Below are positions 32,671-40,826 of a stretch of 64,000 nucleotides of DNA, one piece after another; within the stretch, counting starts at the first letter, position 1, and every line of letters begins with the position of its first letter. A program made the translations under genes and the position numbers. The notes beneath the pieces were generated by a model. That model was not told the origin of the DNA. It worked only from the letters and a program-made list of their open reading frames with translations, and did no database searches. Source of the DNA: Devosia nitrariae (GTDB lineage Bacteria > Pseudomonadota > Alphaproteobacteria > Rhizobiales > Devosiaceae); NCBI RefSeq assembly GCF_030160115.1, contig NZ_BSNS01000011.1, positions 248,001 through 312,000 of the forward strand, written 5' to 3'.

Positions 32671-33357
32671 TCAATCGGTCAATTCCAGTGCGTTGCTGGT
32701 CACCGCATAGCGGCTGAGTGTTTCAAGGAAGGTCATGCCGAGAAGGCTGGTCTCCAGCGCCCCGTCTTCGGAGATGAATGCGCGCACGTCGCGCCGCACG
32801 ATGCCGCCGACCTCGACCGTCTCCAGTGTGGTGCGTGCCGCCATCCCGGTTCCGTTGGCCGTCGACACCGGTATGTCAAAGCGCAGGCTTTGGGTGTCGA
32901 TGCCTGCGGCCCGCGCGTCGGCGGTCGTCAGCACCACCGCGCTCGCTCCGGTATCGAAGATCATCGGCGTCGTATGTCCGTTGATGGTGGCATTGACCTC
33001 GAAATGTCCGCCAAGCCCCCGGCGGAAGGTCGCGGTGCCTCGGTCGGCATCGACGACCGCCACGCCCGGCGCAAGCTCACCGAAGATGCGGCCAGCAACC
33101 CCGGTGATCTCGACCCTGTAGCTGTAGGCGATCAGCGCCACGCCGAAGATCGCCACCCACATGGCAGCTCCGCTGATGAGCTCGCCCACCCGGCGCCGCC
33201 GCCCGAAAGTCCCTCCTGCAACGAAAATGAGGATGATGAGGAGGAAGATCAACTGCCCGGCCTGCATCTGGGTGAGGCCGACAAAATTCCCGGCATCGGA
33301 GCTGATGAGCAGCCCGAGCCCGATGGCAATGACCAGGGCGATACCGATGAAGATCAT
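32671..33357 (-). CDS. TIGR02281-family retropepsin-like aspartic protease
   Basis: The 228-residue protein has hydrophobic segments near residues 1-19, 35-49 and 64-80, followed by a retropepsin-like domain with the FDTGASAVVLT active-site motif. A second conserved block, TSLLGMTFLETLSRYAV, matches the C-terminal end of the family. It is anchored in the inner membrane with the domain facing the periplasm, probably. The physiological substrate in this family is unknown. Confidence 0.88.
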   Translation of the reverse strand: MIFIGIALVIAIGLGLLISSDAGNFVGLTQMQAGQLIFLLIILIFVAGGTFGRRRRVGELISGAAMWVAIFGVALIAYSYRVEITGVAGRIFGELAPGVAVVDADRGTATFRRGLGGHFEVNATINGHTTPMIFDTGASAVVLTTADARAAGIDTQSLRFDIPVSTANGTGMAARTTLETVEVGGIVRRDVRAFISEDGALETSLLGMTFLETLSRYAVTSNALELTD

Positions 33358-33446
33358 GTGCGGTCTCCGCCCTCGTCCAGCAAGTCGATCCTCATCTGCA
33401 TAAAGTCATTCGTGTTGACGGTTTCAAGGCAGCGCCGGGTTATCGC

Positions 33447-34298
33447 TCACGTAAAGAGAAGAAAAGCGGTGAGCGCGGCAATTTCACAGAGCGCCGTCAA
33501 TCCGCCGGTCAGGTCCCCCGTCTGTCCGCCGACGAGCCTGCGGCAGATCACGGTCCAGCCGACGACCGCGGCGACGAGGAGGGCAAGGGCCGCCAACACG
33601 CCGAGGTACCCGGCGAAGGGCCCCGCCAGCACCACGGCGAGGATCGCGGCGAACAGCGCCCCGACGGAAAAGCTCCGCCAGCCGACCTCGCCGGCCGTTG
33701 CACCGGCGCCGGTCTGCCGCGCCGCCGGCAGCATCACGGGTAGCCAAAGCGCCGCCGAACGGCCAAGAACGCCGGCCGCCAGCCACAACCCGCCCGCAGC
33801 CAGCGGGTTGCCGCCTCCGATCGCCCCGAGCGCCGTTACCCGCAGCAGAATGAAGAGGCAGAGCGCCGCCACCCCATAGGTGCCGTGCCGGCTGTCCTTC
33901 ATGATCTCGAGCCGCCGTTCGCGCGTGCCGCCGCCAAACAGGCCGTCCATGCTGTCGGCGATGGCATCCTCGGCCATGGCGCCGGTCGCCAGCACCATCG
34001 CCGCAACCGCCAGCACCGCGGCGAAATAGGCCGGCAAACCGAGCAGCAGCCCGAAGACCAGGAGGAGAGCTGGTCCAATACCGATCACGAGGCTGGCAAA
34101 GGGCAGGGCGAGGGCCATACGGTCGAGGACCGGCACCTCGTGCGGGCTGTCGCCTGTCGGCAGCCGCGAGAAGAAGCGCAGCGCCATGATCATGTCGGCG
34201 AAAAGACCGCCCGTCGATTCCGGCGCGCGCGGCCTGTCGGTTTCTCCGTCCGCCGGCTCGAGGCGCGGTTCGGTTTGCTCGCTCAATTGCAATTCCAC
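33447..34298 (-). CDS. cobS: Adenosylcobinamide-GDP ribazoletransferase
   Basis: The inner-membrane protein joins adenosylcobinamide-GDP and alpha-ribazole in cobalamin synthesis. It has LRFFSRLPTG, MAEDAIADSMDGLFGG (metal-binding Asp cluster) and RHGTYGV, then multiple transmembrane segments. The frame extends to 34370, but the first ~20 residues of that form are encoded by a dispersed repeat, so a GTG at 34296-34298 (VELQLSEQ) is preferred, giving 283 residues. The true start could be later still. It is divergent from cobT. Confidence 0.9.
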   Translation of the reverse strand: MELQLSEQTEPRLEPADGETDRPRAPESTGGLFADMIMALRFFSRLPTGDSPHEVPVLDRMALALPFASLVIGIGPALLLVFGLLLGLPAYFAAVLAVAAMVLATGAMAEDAIADSMDGLFGGGTRERRLEIMKDSRHGTYGVAALCLFILLRVTALGAIGGGNPLAAGGLWLAAGVLGRSAALWLPVMLPAARQTGAGATAGEVGWRSFSVGALFAAILAVVLAGPFAGYLGVLAALALLVAAVVGWTVICRRLVGGQTGDLTGGLTALCEIAALTAFLLFT

Positions 34299-34329
34299 CC
34301 GCTTTGGGCAACAAGACACGGCCTTCCTA

Positions 34330-34372
34330 GCATGATCCCGAAAAGTTGCAGACCTTTCGGAAAAGATCATGC
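34330..34372. repeat. Dispersed palindromic repeat, family B, between cobS and cobT
   Basis: GCATGATCCCGAAAAGT (34330-34346), a ten-base spacer, then CTTTCGGAAAAGATCATGC to 34372 form an imperfect palindrome of the kind widespread in rhizobial intergenic regions. It reaches into the longest open frames of both cobS and cobT, which argues against those longest starts. Confidence 0.75.
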
Positions 34373-34404
34373 GCCAAACAAACAGCTATCGCCCGGGAGC
34401 CGTC

Positions 34405-35430
34405 ATGTCCGCCTCGCTCAATCCAGCCTATGCCGATGTTCTCGATCTCATCCTGACGGCGCCTGAAGGCGACGAGACAGCGGTCGAAGCGGTGCGGACC
34501 CGCGATGCGCAGCTCACCAAGCCGCCGGGATCGCTCGGCGAGCTCGAGCGCCTCGTCGAACATCTCGCCCGCTGGCAGGGCAAGGCAAAGCCGACGCTCG
34601 ACAATCCCATGGTCACCATCTTTGCCGGCAATCACGGCGTCACCGACCAGGGTGTCTCCGCTTTCCCCCGCGAGGTGACCGCGCAGATGGTCGCCAATTT
34701 CACCAATGGTGGCGCCGCCATCTCGCGCATCTGCGCGCTGCACGAATTGAACCTGCGCGTCTTCGAGTTGGCCTTGGAGCTGCCGACCGGTGATATCACC
34801 CGCGAGGCCGCGCTCGACGACCGCATGTGCGCGGCCACTATCGCCTACGGCATGGAGGCCATTGCCGGTCGACCCGACCTCATCTGCCTCGGCGAGATGG
34901 GCATCGGCAACACCACCGTCGCCGCTGCGGTCTTTGCCGCCCTCTTCGGTGGCTCCGGCGCCGACTGGGTCGGGCGCGGCACCGGCGTCGATGATGCCGG
35001 CCTTGCCCGCAAGGCCGACGCGGTCGATCGCGCGGTCGCGCTCCACAAGCAGGAGCTCGTCCACCCCCTCGCCATCCTCGCCCGGCTCGGCGGCCGGGAA
35101 ATCGCCGCCATGTTCGGCGCGCTCATTGCGGCCCGTCACCAGAAGATTCCCGTGATCGTCGATGGCTTCGTCGCCACCTCCGCCGCCGCTATCGCCCATG
35201 CGGTCAATCCGGCCGCCATCGACCACTGCATCTTCGGCCACACCTCGGCCGAAGCCGGCCACGCCCGGGCGCTGGCCGCCATGGACGGCAAGGGCCTCCT
35301 CGATCTCGGCATGCGTCTCGGGGAAGGGACCGGTGCTGCCCTTGCCGCGGTCCTCGCGAAGACGGCCCTCGAGCTGCACAACAGCATGGCAACCTTCGCC
35401 GAGGCGGCGGTCAGCGGCAAGTCGGGTTGA
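34405..35430 (+). CDS. cobT: Nicotinate-nucleotide-dimethylbenzimidazole phosphoribosyltransferase
   Basis: The protein of about 341 residues makes alpha-ribazole phosphate for the lower ligand of cobalamin. Diagnostic blocks are KPPGSLGELERLVEHLA, IFAGNHGVTDQGVSAFP, GEMGIGNTT and the catalytic-Glu region MRLGEGTGAALA. The ATG at 34405 follows GGGAG and is preferred to the ATG at 34369 inside a repeat. With cobS it completes nucleotide-loop assembly. No cobalamin riboswitch was seen in the short divergent region. Confidence 0.93.
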   Translation: MSASLNPAYADVLDLILTAPEGDETAVEAVRTRDAQLTKPPGSLGELERLVEHLARWQGKAKPTLDNPMVTIFAGNHGVTDQGVSAFPREVTAQMVANFTNGGAAISRICALHELNLRVFELALELPTGDITREAALDDRMCAATIAYGMEAIAGRPDLICLGEMGIGNTTVAAAVFAALFGGSGADWVGRGTGVDDAGLARKADAVDRAVALHKQELVHPLAILARLGGREIAAMFGALIAARHQKIPVIVDGFVATSAAAIAHAVNPAAIDHCIFGHTSAEAGHARALAAMDGKGLLDLGMRLGEGTGAALAAVLAKTALELHNSMATFAEAAVSGKSG

Positions 35431-35880
35431 GCGTGGTGGTGGCGTGAGCGGCGTGCGCTTGCGACGAAGTGGACTTGTCTAAAAACCCGCTCATGGTCCC
35501 AGGCGCGAGCTCATTTTAGGCAGGATCAAGGGGTTTAAGACCGCTATCGCCTATGACTACCCCGGCTCCCGTCTCAAACTGGCATAGCGACGGCAATTGA
35601 CCTCGCGACGCGGCAAGTCGCCCGACCGCTCCCGGCACCGCTTCCGCCAGTAATGCGCCCTTAAGGCGCCATTCGTTCCACCGCGACAAATCCCGCGAGC
35701 TGCCGTTCGCCCATCGACGGCTACAATGGCGGTGCACCGGGCGGCATGACAGCCATCCGACGCCCGACGCACCGCTGAGAGACCTTGCCAACCGTCACCT
35801 TTGAGGCCAAGCTCCGCCAAGCCACACTCAGGAGGGCGAGTTGCCAGTGTGCTCTCTGGTCGGGGACGGGGGTTGGAAAC
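35431..35880. other. Intergenic stretch without a recognised gene
   Basis: This 450-base gap follows cobT. Several short frames are open on the minus strand (for example 35557-35820) but lack a ribosome binding site, family resemblance or consistent composition, so none is called. The last 50 bases contain an AGGAGGGCG stretch and a TTGCC run and probably serve the transpeptidase gene. Some of it may be decayed coding sequence. Confidence 0.5.
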
Positions 35881-36582
35881 ATGAATGATGAGATGTCCGA
35901 TGCGCGTGAGAGTGACGCGTCAGCGCAATATGGCCGCTTCTCAGGCTTCCTCAGCCGCCGGTCGTTTCTGGCCGGATCGGCCGCCGGTCTCGCCGCGTTC
36001 GGGCTTGCAGGTTGCGCAACCGGCGGCATGAGCCTTGCTCAGGCGCAGAAAGTCTACGGGCCAGTCCCCGACGAACGCTTTCCGATCCCTGCCGTCAATC
36101 TCAGCAAGGTCAATCCGAAATACCTTCGCCGGACGGTGCGTTACGACACTAAGGAAGCGGCCGGCACGATCATTGCGGATCCCCGCAACTACTACGTCTA
36201 CCGGATCGAAGGCGACGGATACGCCACCCGATATGGCGCCAATGTCGGCCGCGACGGATTCCGGTGGAGCGGCGATGCCTATATCGGGCGAAAAGCCGAA
36301 TGGCCGGTCTGGACGCCGCCCAAAGAGATGATCCGGCGCCAGCCCGAGGCCGCCCAGTACGCCGGCGGCATGCCCCCGGGGCTGAACAACCCACTCGGGG
36401 CACGAACGCTCTATCTCTACCAGAATGGCGCCTACACGCTCTATACGATCTACAGCACGATCATGCCTGAAACGATCGGCAAGGGCATTTCAAGCGGGTG
36501 TATCGGCCTACTTACCCAGGATATGATCGATCTCTATGCCAAGACGCCCGTCAACACCAAGGTGGTGGTCCTGCCGGCATAG
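35881..36582 (+). CDS. L,D-transpeptidase-family lipoprotein lacking the usual His
   Basis: The 233-residue protein has a twin-Arg leader (SRRSFLAG, RR at 26-27) running into a lipobox LAGC with Cys45. A YkuD domain follows with GRDGFRWSG, AEWPVWTPP and NPLGARTLYLY. In the active-site region the catalytic Cys207 is present (ISSGCIGLL), but the usual HGT is Tyr-Ser-Thr at 191-193 and the usual CIRL is CIGL. YkuD enzymes form 3-3 crosslinks or anchor proteins to peptidoglycan. The paralogue at 49826 retains IHGT and CIRL. Loss of His may mean altered or lost activity. An in-frame ATG five residues in is an alternative start. Confidence 0.88.
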   Translation: MNDEMSDARESDASAQYGRFSGFLSRRSFLAGSAAGLAAFGLAGCATGGMSLAQAQKVYGPVPDERFPIPAVNLSKVNPKYLRRTVRYDTKEAAGTIIADPRNYYVYRIEGDGYATRYGANVGRDGFRWSGDAYIGRKAEWPVWTPPKEMIRRQPEAAQYAGGMPPGLNNPLGARTLYLYQNGAYTLYTIYSTIMPETIGKGISSGCIGLLTQDMIDLYAKTPVNTKVVVLPA

Positions 36583-36887
36583 GGTTTACTGCCGTTGACC
36601 GCGTATTGACCAATGCAACTCCGAAAGGTCGTACGCGAGAGCGTTTTCAGCAAAAGGCCTGTCCCGGACTTGATCCGGGATGGACGCCAATTTTGCTGTT
36701 CGAAAACGCGACAAGTCAAAGACTTGGAGCTACCGCTCAGCCGTTTCGGCCATTCTGGACGCGATCCGGACTCCGGCTGCCAGTCCGCTTCCGACCCGCC
36801 GAAATCCCGTCACACTTGTAACTCCCACCCGGCCCTCCGCCCGAGATAGCGTCTTCGCATCGCAGCCGTTCGAGCGGAGAACCGGAA
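36583..36887. other. Intergenic region holding a dispersed repeat
   Basis: This 305-base gap contains the family C repeat copy at 36637-36710. The remainder up to 36887 shows no gene; a GGAGAACCGGAA site at its end serves the next ORF. Confidence 0.55.
36637..36710. repeat. Dispersed palindromic repeat, family C copy 2 (inverted)
   Basis: GAGCGTTTTCAGCAAAAGGC, then the inner palindrome TCCCGGACTTGATCCGGGA, then GTTCGAAAACGCG. On the reverse strand this matches 725-793 end to end, with a short insertion near the CGAA end. It lies downstream of the L,D-transpeptidase gene. Confidence 0.75.
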
Positions 36888-37181
36888 ATGAGGATGTTTG
36901 CGGCAAAAGGGATGGCAGCTTCGTTGGTCGGGCAGGCGTCCGATGTGTCCGGCTGGCTCGGGCTCGCCGCCGCCCCGACTTTCGCACTGATGGCCTGGAT
37001 TTCCGCCGTCGGGTCGCCGGGCATGTCGATATGTTCTGGTGCGTCAGCGTCCGTGCCGGTCAACGACATGGTCCTGATGTACCTGCTGATGAGCGTCTTT
37101 CACCTGTCGGCGTGGCTGAAGTTCCTTTCAGCCGGCTGGCAGCGCGCCAACACCCGCGTCACCCAAACCGAAGGAGACTGA
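36888..37181 (+). CDS. Small hypothetical membrane protein
   Basis: The 97-residue product starts at an ATG preceded by GGAGAACCGGAA. It has two hydrophobic segments (about residues 22-40 and 58-80) and a Gly/Ser/Cys-containing loop between them. It ends two bases before the DUF899 gene, suggesting co-transcription. No family was recognised. Confidence 0.55.
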   Translation: MRMFAAKGMAASLVGQASDVSGWLGLAAAPTFALMAWISAVGSPGMSICSGASASVPVNDMVLMYLLMSVFHLSAWLKFLSAGWQRANTRVTQTEGD

Positions 37182-37183
37182 CA

Positions 37184-37900
37184 ATGCAACATGCTGTTGT
37201 TTCACGCGATGAGTGGCTCACGGCCCGCCGGGACCTCATGAAAGCGGAGAAGGAACTCACCCATCTTCGCGACAAGGTGGCCCGCGAGCGGCTCGCCCTT
37301 CCATGGGTGCGCGTCGACAAGGAATACCTGTTCGATACGCTCGAAGGCCCGCGGACCCTGGCCGATCTCTTCGAGGGCCGATCGCAGCTTCTCGTGCAGC
37401 ATTTCATGTTCGCGCCGGGATGGAAGGAAGGCTGCCCGAGCTGCTCTTACATGGCCGATCACACCGACGGCATGAACATGCATCTGGCCAACCACGACGT
37501 CACCATGATCGCCGTCTCGCGCGCACCGCTCGCCGACATCGAGCGCTACCGCAAGCGCATGGGCTGGCAGTTCAAATGGGTGTCCTCGAACGGCAGCGAC
37601 TTCAACTACGATTTCCGCGTCAGCTTCACGCCCGAAGAGATTGCCACCGGGCAAATCGACTACAACTTCGGCGAATGGCGGGAGACCGGCGAAGAATGGC
37701 CTGGCGTCAGCGCCTTCTTCAAGGACGAAGCGGGCGAGGTCTTTCGCACCTATTCCACCTACGGGCGCGGCGTTGAGGTGATGATGGGCACCTACGCCAT
37801 GCTGGATCTCGCTCCAAAAGGCCGCAATGAATCCGAGGGGATGGACTGGGTGCGCCGCCATGATCGCTACGCACAGCCACCCCGGGGGACGGTGGAATGA
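37184..37900 (+). CDS. DUF899 thioredoxin-like protein
   Basis: The 238-residue protein matches the DUF899 family: VSRDEWLTARRDLMKAEKEL at the start, a thioredoxin-like core with FMFAPGWKEGCPSCSYMADH (CxxC-type pair), then FNYDFRVSF and TYSTYGRGVEVMMGTY. It is probably a cytoplasmic redox-fold protein of unknown substrate. An AAGGAG site precedes the ATG at 37184; earlier in-frame starts run through the preceding gene and are rejected. Confidence 0.85.
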   Translation: MQHAVVSRDEWLTARRDLMKAEKELTHLRDKVARERLALPWVRVDKEYLFDTLEGPRTLADLFEGRSQLLVQHFMFAPGWKEGCPSCSYMADHTDGMNMHLANHDVTMIAVSRAPLADIERYRKRMGWQFKWVSSNGSDFNYDFRVSFTPEEIATGQIDYNFGEWRETGEEWPGVSAFFKDEAGEVFRTYSTYGRGVEVMMGTYAMLDLAPKGRNESEGMDWVRRHDRYAQPPRGTVE

Positions 37901-38042
37901 TGCGCGGGTAGCAAACGAAAAAATCAGGTGATTGCCGGATCACTATCCGCGTCCGGCAATTTGCCCTTCCCTTAGGCGCGGCGCTGATGTGCCCAATGCA
38001 CAGCGTTTTAGGCGGAGCAGCGCTGCCGCTCTGCCTGGTCGA

Positions 38043-39326
38043 TCACCTCAAATGACCTGAAAGCTTTGCCACTGGCGCCGGAAGCTTGGCAGCCGGGGCA
38101 GGTGCCGCACGACGGCGCTGCGAGAGAGTGCCGATCGCCGCGCTCCAGACATGCTGGGACAGCAGTGAGAGGACCGAAAGCGCACCTCGGCGCGAAGGCA
38201 TGTACCAGGCGAAGAACAGGACGCGGATCAACCAGGCGAGCCGGCCGGTGAACTGGATCCGGTAAAGTTCGGTGATGCCGCGCTGGCCGGCGAGGCCCGC
38301 TGCTTGTCCAAGCCCCCGGAAATTGAAGCCTCTAACGCGCTGGCCCTTGATCGAGCGGGCGATGTTGCGGCCGACGCAATCGCCCTGCTTCATTGCCCAG
38401 AGGGCATTGACAGGGCAGGGTTCGCCAGTGGCGGGATGCGGCACGGCCGCGATGTCGCCGGCGACCCAGATGTTGTCGCTTCCCCGCACGCGAAGGCCGT
38501 CATCGGCGATGATTTGTCCTGCTTGATTGCGTGCGAGAGATTCCGTGCCGGGCAGGATGCTGAAGCTCACTCCGGCCGCCACGACCGAAAGATCGGAAGC
38601 AACTGTCCTGCCGTTGGAAAGCTCCACCTGGTCTTTCTCAATCCGCGCGACGCGCGTTCCCTGGTGGAGCTGGACGCCCTGTTCAACCAGGGTGCGCGTG
38701 GCCGTCTCGGCGATATGGTCGAAATCCGGCCGCAGGGTCGGAAGAAGCTTCTCGCTGGACGAGACCAGGTGGATGTTGATCTTGTCTGACCCGGTTCTCC
38801 CGAACCGGGCGGCCAGCGCAGAGGCGGTCTCAACCCCGGCCAGGCCTCCGCCGACCACCACGACGTTCCGCCTTCCGGCCGCAGCAGCGTCCCAGCCGTC
38901 AAGCTCCCCAGCCAGTTTCTGCATGTCGCGGGTGTTCTTGACGCACCAGCCGTGCGCGGCGAGGCCCGGAATGCGGTCAAACGGGTCAACAGACCCAGCG
39001 GCAATCAGCAGGTGATCGAACCGGAGCTCCCTTTGACCGTCCTCGCTTTTGACAGTCAGGGTTCTGCCGCCAAGGTCAGCTGAAACGACTTCGCCTTGCA
39101 CGAAGCTTTGGCCCAGCAGCGGCTCGAGCGAGGTCAGCGTACTGTCCACCGGCAAGTCGCCGGCCAGCACTTCTCCGGTCCAGCCGTGATAGGTGTGGTA
39201 CCCATCTCGCGAGACCAGGGTCAACTCGACTTCACCGCGCGCGATCAGGGAGCGAAGCCGCGAACGAAGCGCCGAAAAGGCGTGGAGGCCAGCATAGCCG
39301 CCGCCCAAAATGACTACACGGCCCAT
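38043..39326 (-). CDS. NDH-2-like NAD(P)/FAD-dependent oxidoreductase
   Basis: The 427-residue flavoprotein has an N-terminal FAD-binding dinucleotide fold (RVVILGGGYAGLHAFSAL), a second NAD(P) site (NVVVVGGGLAGVETASAL) and the FAD-contact segment IWVAGDIAAVPHP. The C-terminal part is hydrophobic and basic, as in type II NADH dehydrogenases that sit on the membrane. Its 5' end overlaps the acyl-ACP-reductase-like gene by 13 bases, so the two are co-expressed. The electron acceptor and partner are unknown. Confidence 0.87.
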   Translation of the reverse strand: MGRVVILGGGYAGLHAFSALRSRLRSLIARGEVELTLVSRDGYHTYHGWTGEVLAGDLPVDSTLTSLEPLLGQSFVQGEVVSADLGGRTLTVKSEDGQRELRFDHLLIAAGSVDPFDRIPGLAAHGWCVKNTRDMQKLAGELDGWDAAAAGRRNVVVVGGGLAGVETASALAARFGRTGSDKINIHLVSSSEKLLPTLRPDFDHIAETATRTLVEQGVQLHQGTRVARIEKDQVELSNGRTVASDLSVVAAGVSFSILPGTESLARNQAGQIIADDGLRVRGSDNIWVAGDIAAVPHPATGEPCPVNALWAMKQGDCVGRNIARSIKGQRVRGFNFRGLGQAAGLAGQRGITELYRIQFTGRLAWLIRVLFFAWYMPSRRGALSVLSLLSQHVWSAAIGTLSQRRRAAPAPAAKLPAPVAKLSGHLR

Positions 39327-40402
39327 GAGACCAGCTCCTCTACCGGTGCTGCAGGTGCCCGGGATGGGGCGCCCTGGATCAGTTTCCCGAACGAGCGGAA
39401 TGGCGCCAGGTGAAAGCCCAGATGCTGGTGCTCGCTTGCGAGCTTCAGGATATGTTCTGCCTGGTCCACGTGGGCGTCACCCATGCAGAAGTGCCCCTGA
39501 TGGCCCGAGAGCGCCAGCAGCATGGTTTCGGCAAGACACGCATAGGCAAGCTTTGGAGCAAGCGCGATGTTACCGCGCAGGTCGAACCCTGGGATCTCGA
39601 CCAGCCCGCCATCGACGATCAGCACATCCGGACGCTCCGACAGCAGTCTTGCGTCGGTATTGCGCGGGACGGTGTCGTCGAGAACGACGGCTCCACGCTT
39701 GAGGTGCTCGCTGCGCAGCAGCGCATCTGGAGACGAGGTCAGCAGCACAACCAGATCAGCTTTGGAAACGTCTGCCATGTCCGTGCTGACGCGGGCCTCG
39801 ACACCGTTTCCGTGAACGTCCGCCGCCAGCGTCTGAAGGCGCTTCTCGTTGCGCGCCACCAGCAGGAGCCTGCCCGAATGCTTGCGGGCATAAAGCCGGG
39901 TCAGGCAACTGCCGACGCTCCCCGTCGCGCCGACAATGGCGATCAGCGGATCACGGCCCATCGACGCGGTCAGCCTTTCCATGGCCTGCAGGGTCATGGC
40001 AGCGGTGAAAGCGTTGCCATTGGTCACGCCGACGTCCTTGCGCTTGGCGAAGGCCTTTCCGCCGACCGAGGCAGGAGCGGTCAGGGCGCCGAGGCCGACC
40101 ACGGAGGCGCCGAGATCACGCGCCTTGTCGATCGCCGCGGAGATGCGCGCCTGCACTTGCGTGCGCGGCATAGTGAGCAATTGGGTTGGGGTCAGCGGGA
40201 CGGTGATGATCCTGCCCACGACTTTTCCGGGCAGGTCAACTCGAGACATCTTGCCGGTGACCATGGGAGGGACTGGCAGGTGCTTCAGAGCGGTTCGCCA
40301 GGCCACTTCCGGCACAAGCGCAAACGGCCGCCCGAACAGAATGCCCATATCCGCACGCAAGGTATTTCTTGGATGCACCAAAAACGCAAACTCAGACTGC
40401 AT
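39314..40402 (-). CDS. Acyl-ACP reductase (AAR)-like protein
   Basis: The 362-residue protein resembles cyanobacterial long-chain acyl-[ACP] reductase, which makes fatty aldehydes from acyl-ACP. It has VVGLGALTAP (about 101-110), GVTNGNAFTAAMT (125-137) and an NADPH site IAIVGATGSVGS (154-165). The catalytic-Cys region LAYACLAETMLLALSG has Cys289, aligned with the Cys that forms the acyl-enzyme in cyanobacterial AAR. No aldehyde-deformylating oxygenase is nearby; instead an NDH-2-like flavoprotein overlaps its 3' end. The product could be an aldehyde for another lipid. Upstream is a 36-bp palindrome. The family call is from recognition of motifs; the substrate is inference. Confidence 0.8.
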   Translation of the reverse strand: MQSEFAFLVHPRNTLRADMGILFGRPFALVPEVAWRTALKHLPVPPMVTGKMSRVDLPGKVVGRIITVPLTPTQLLTMPRTQVQARISAAIDKARDLGASVVGLGALTAPASVGGKAFAKRKDVGVTNGNAFTAAMTLQAMERLTASMGRDPLIAIVGATGSVGSCLTRLYARKHSGRLLLVARNEKRLQTLAADVHGNGVEARVSTDMADVSKADLVVLLTSSPDALLRSEHLKRGAVVLDDTVPRNTDARLLSERPDVLIVDGGLVEIPGFDLRGNIALAPKLAYACLAETMLLALSGHQGHFCMGDAHVDQAEHILKLASEHQHLGFHLAPFRSFGKLIQGAPSRAPAAPVEELVSWAV

Positions 40403-40826
40403 AACCGACCCCGTTATGGTGGCGCCGCTACAGGCGACGCCGCAGGGAAGGTTTTAACACAACTTTTATTCTAATTTAACCAAATATTAACGCGCGTTAA
40501 GAATTGGTTAACGATTGTGCCGTAGTCTCGCGTTTTCCCGTTTTTGATTGAGCGGCAACAAGAGCCCAAGTTATTGAATTATCGCGCTTTTGCCCCCGCA
40601 AAGGGTTGGATGCGCTCCTGGTCCCGCTGGACATGACGAAGTCTCCGCGATCGGTCAAATGCGCGAAGGCAAGACAACGAACGCTTAAGTCTTCGCCTCT
40701 ATGTTACCGTATCGGGAATATACCCGTAGCGCCTGACAGCAGGTCGGTGGCAGCCGGCAGGAGGCTCCTCGGCCTCTCGCTTGAACATCACCCAAGCCCC
40801 TGCAGCAGGTTGGAGTAGGGCTGTCC
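40403..40826. other. Divergent AT-rich regulatory region
   Basis: This 424-base gap separates the leftward AAR-like gene from the rightward GAF-EAL gene. It contains a markedly AT-rich stretch with a 36-bp palindrome (40476-40511) and, near 40712-40730, a small CGGG-AATATA-CCCG inverted repeat. No small ORF is supported. Confidence 0.6.
40476..40511. promoter_or_regulatory. 36-bp near-perfect palindrome, candidate operator
   Basis: The left half is TTAACCAA-ATA-TTAACGC (40476-40493) and the right half GCGTTAA-GAA-TTGGTTAA (40494-40511). The halves are exact complements apart from a central three-base segment in each arm. The inner TTAACGCGCGTTAA is a perfect 14-mer. It lies 74 bases upstream of the AAR-like start codon, where a repressor or activator could control the AAR/flavoprotein unit. 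Confidence 0.75.

Noticed and set aside
34299..34404. Cobalamin riboswitch ahead of cobT or cobS
   Set aside because: The divergent region is too short and mostly occupied by a palindromic repeat; no B12-box-like sequence was found.
35557..35820. Minus-strand 87-aa frame after cobT
   Set aside because: No ribosome binding site, no family resemblance, and it overlaps other equally poor frames; composition looks non-coding.
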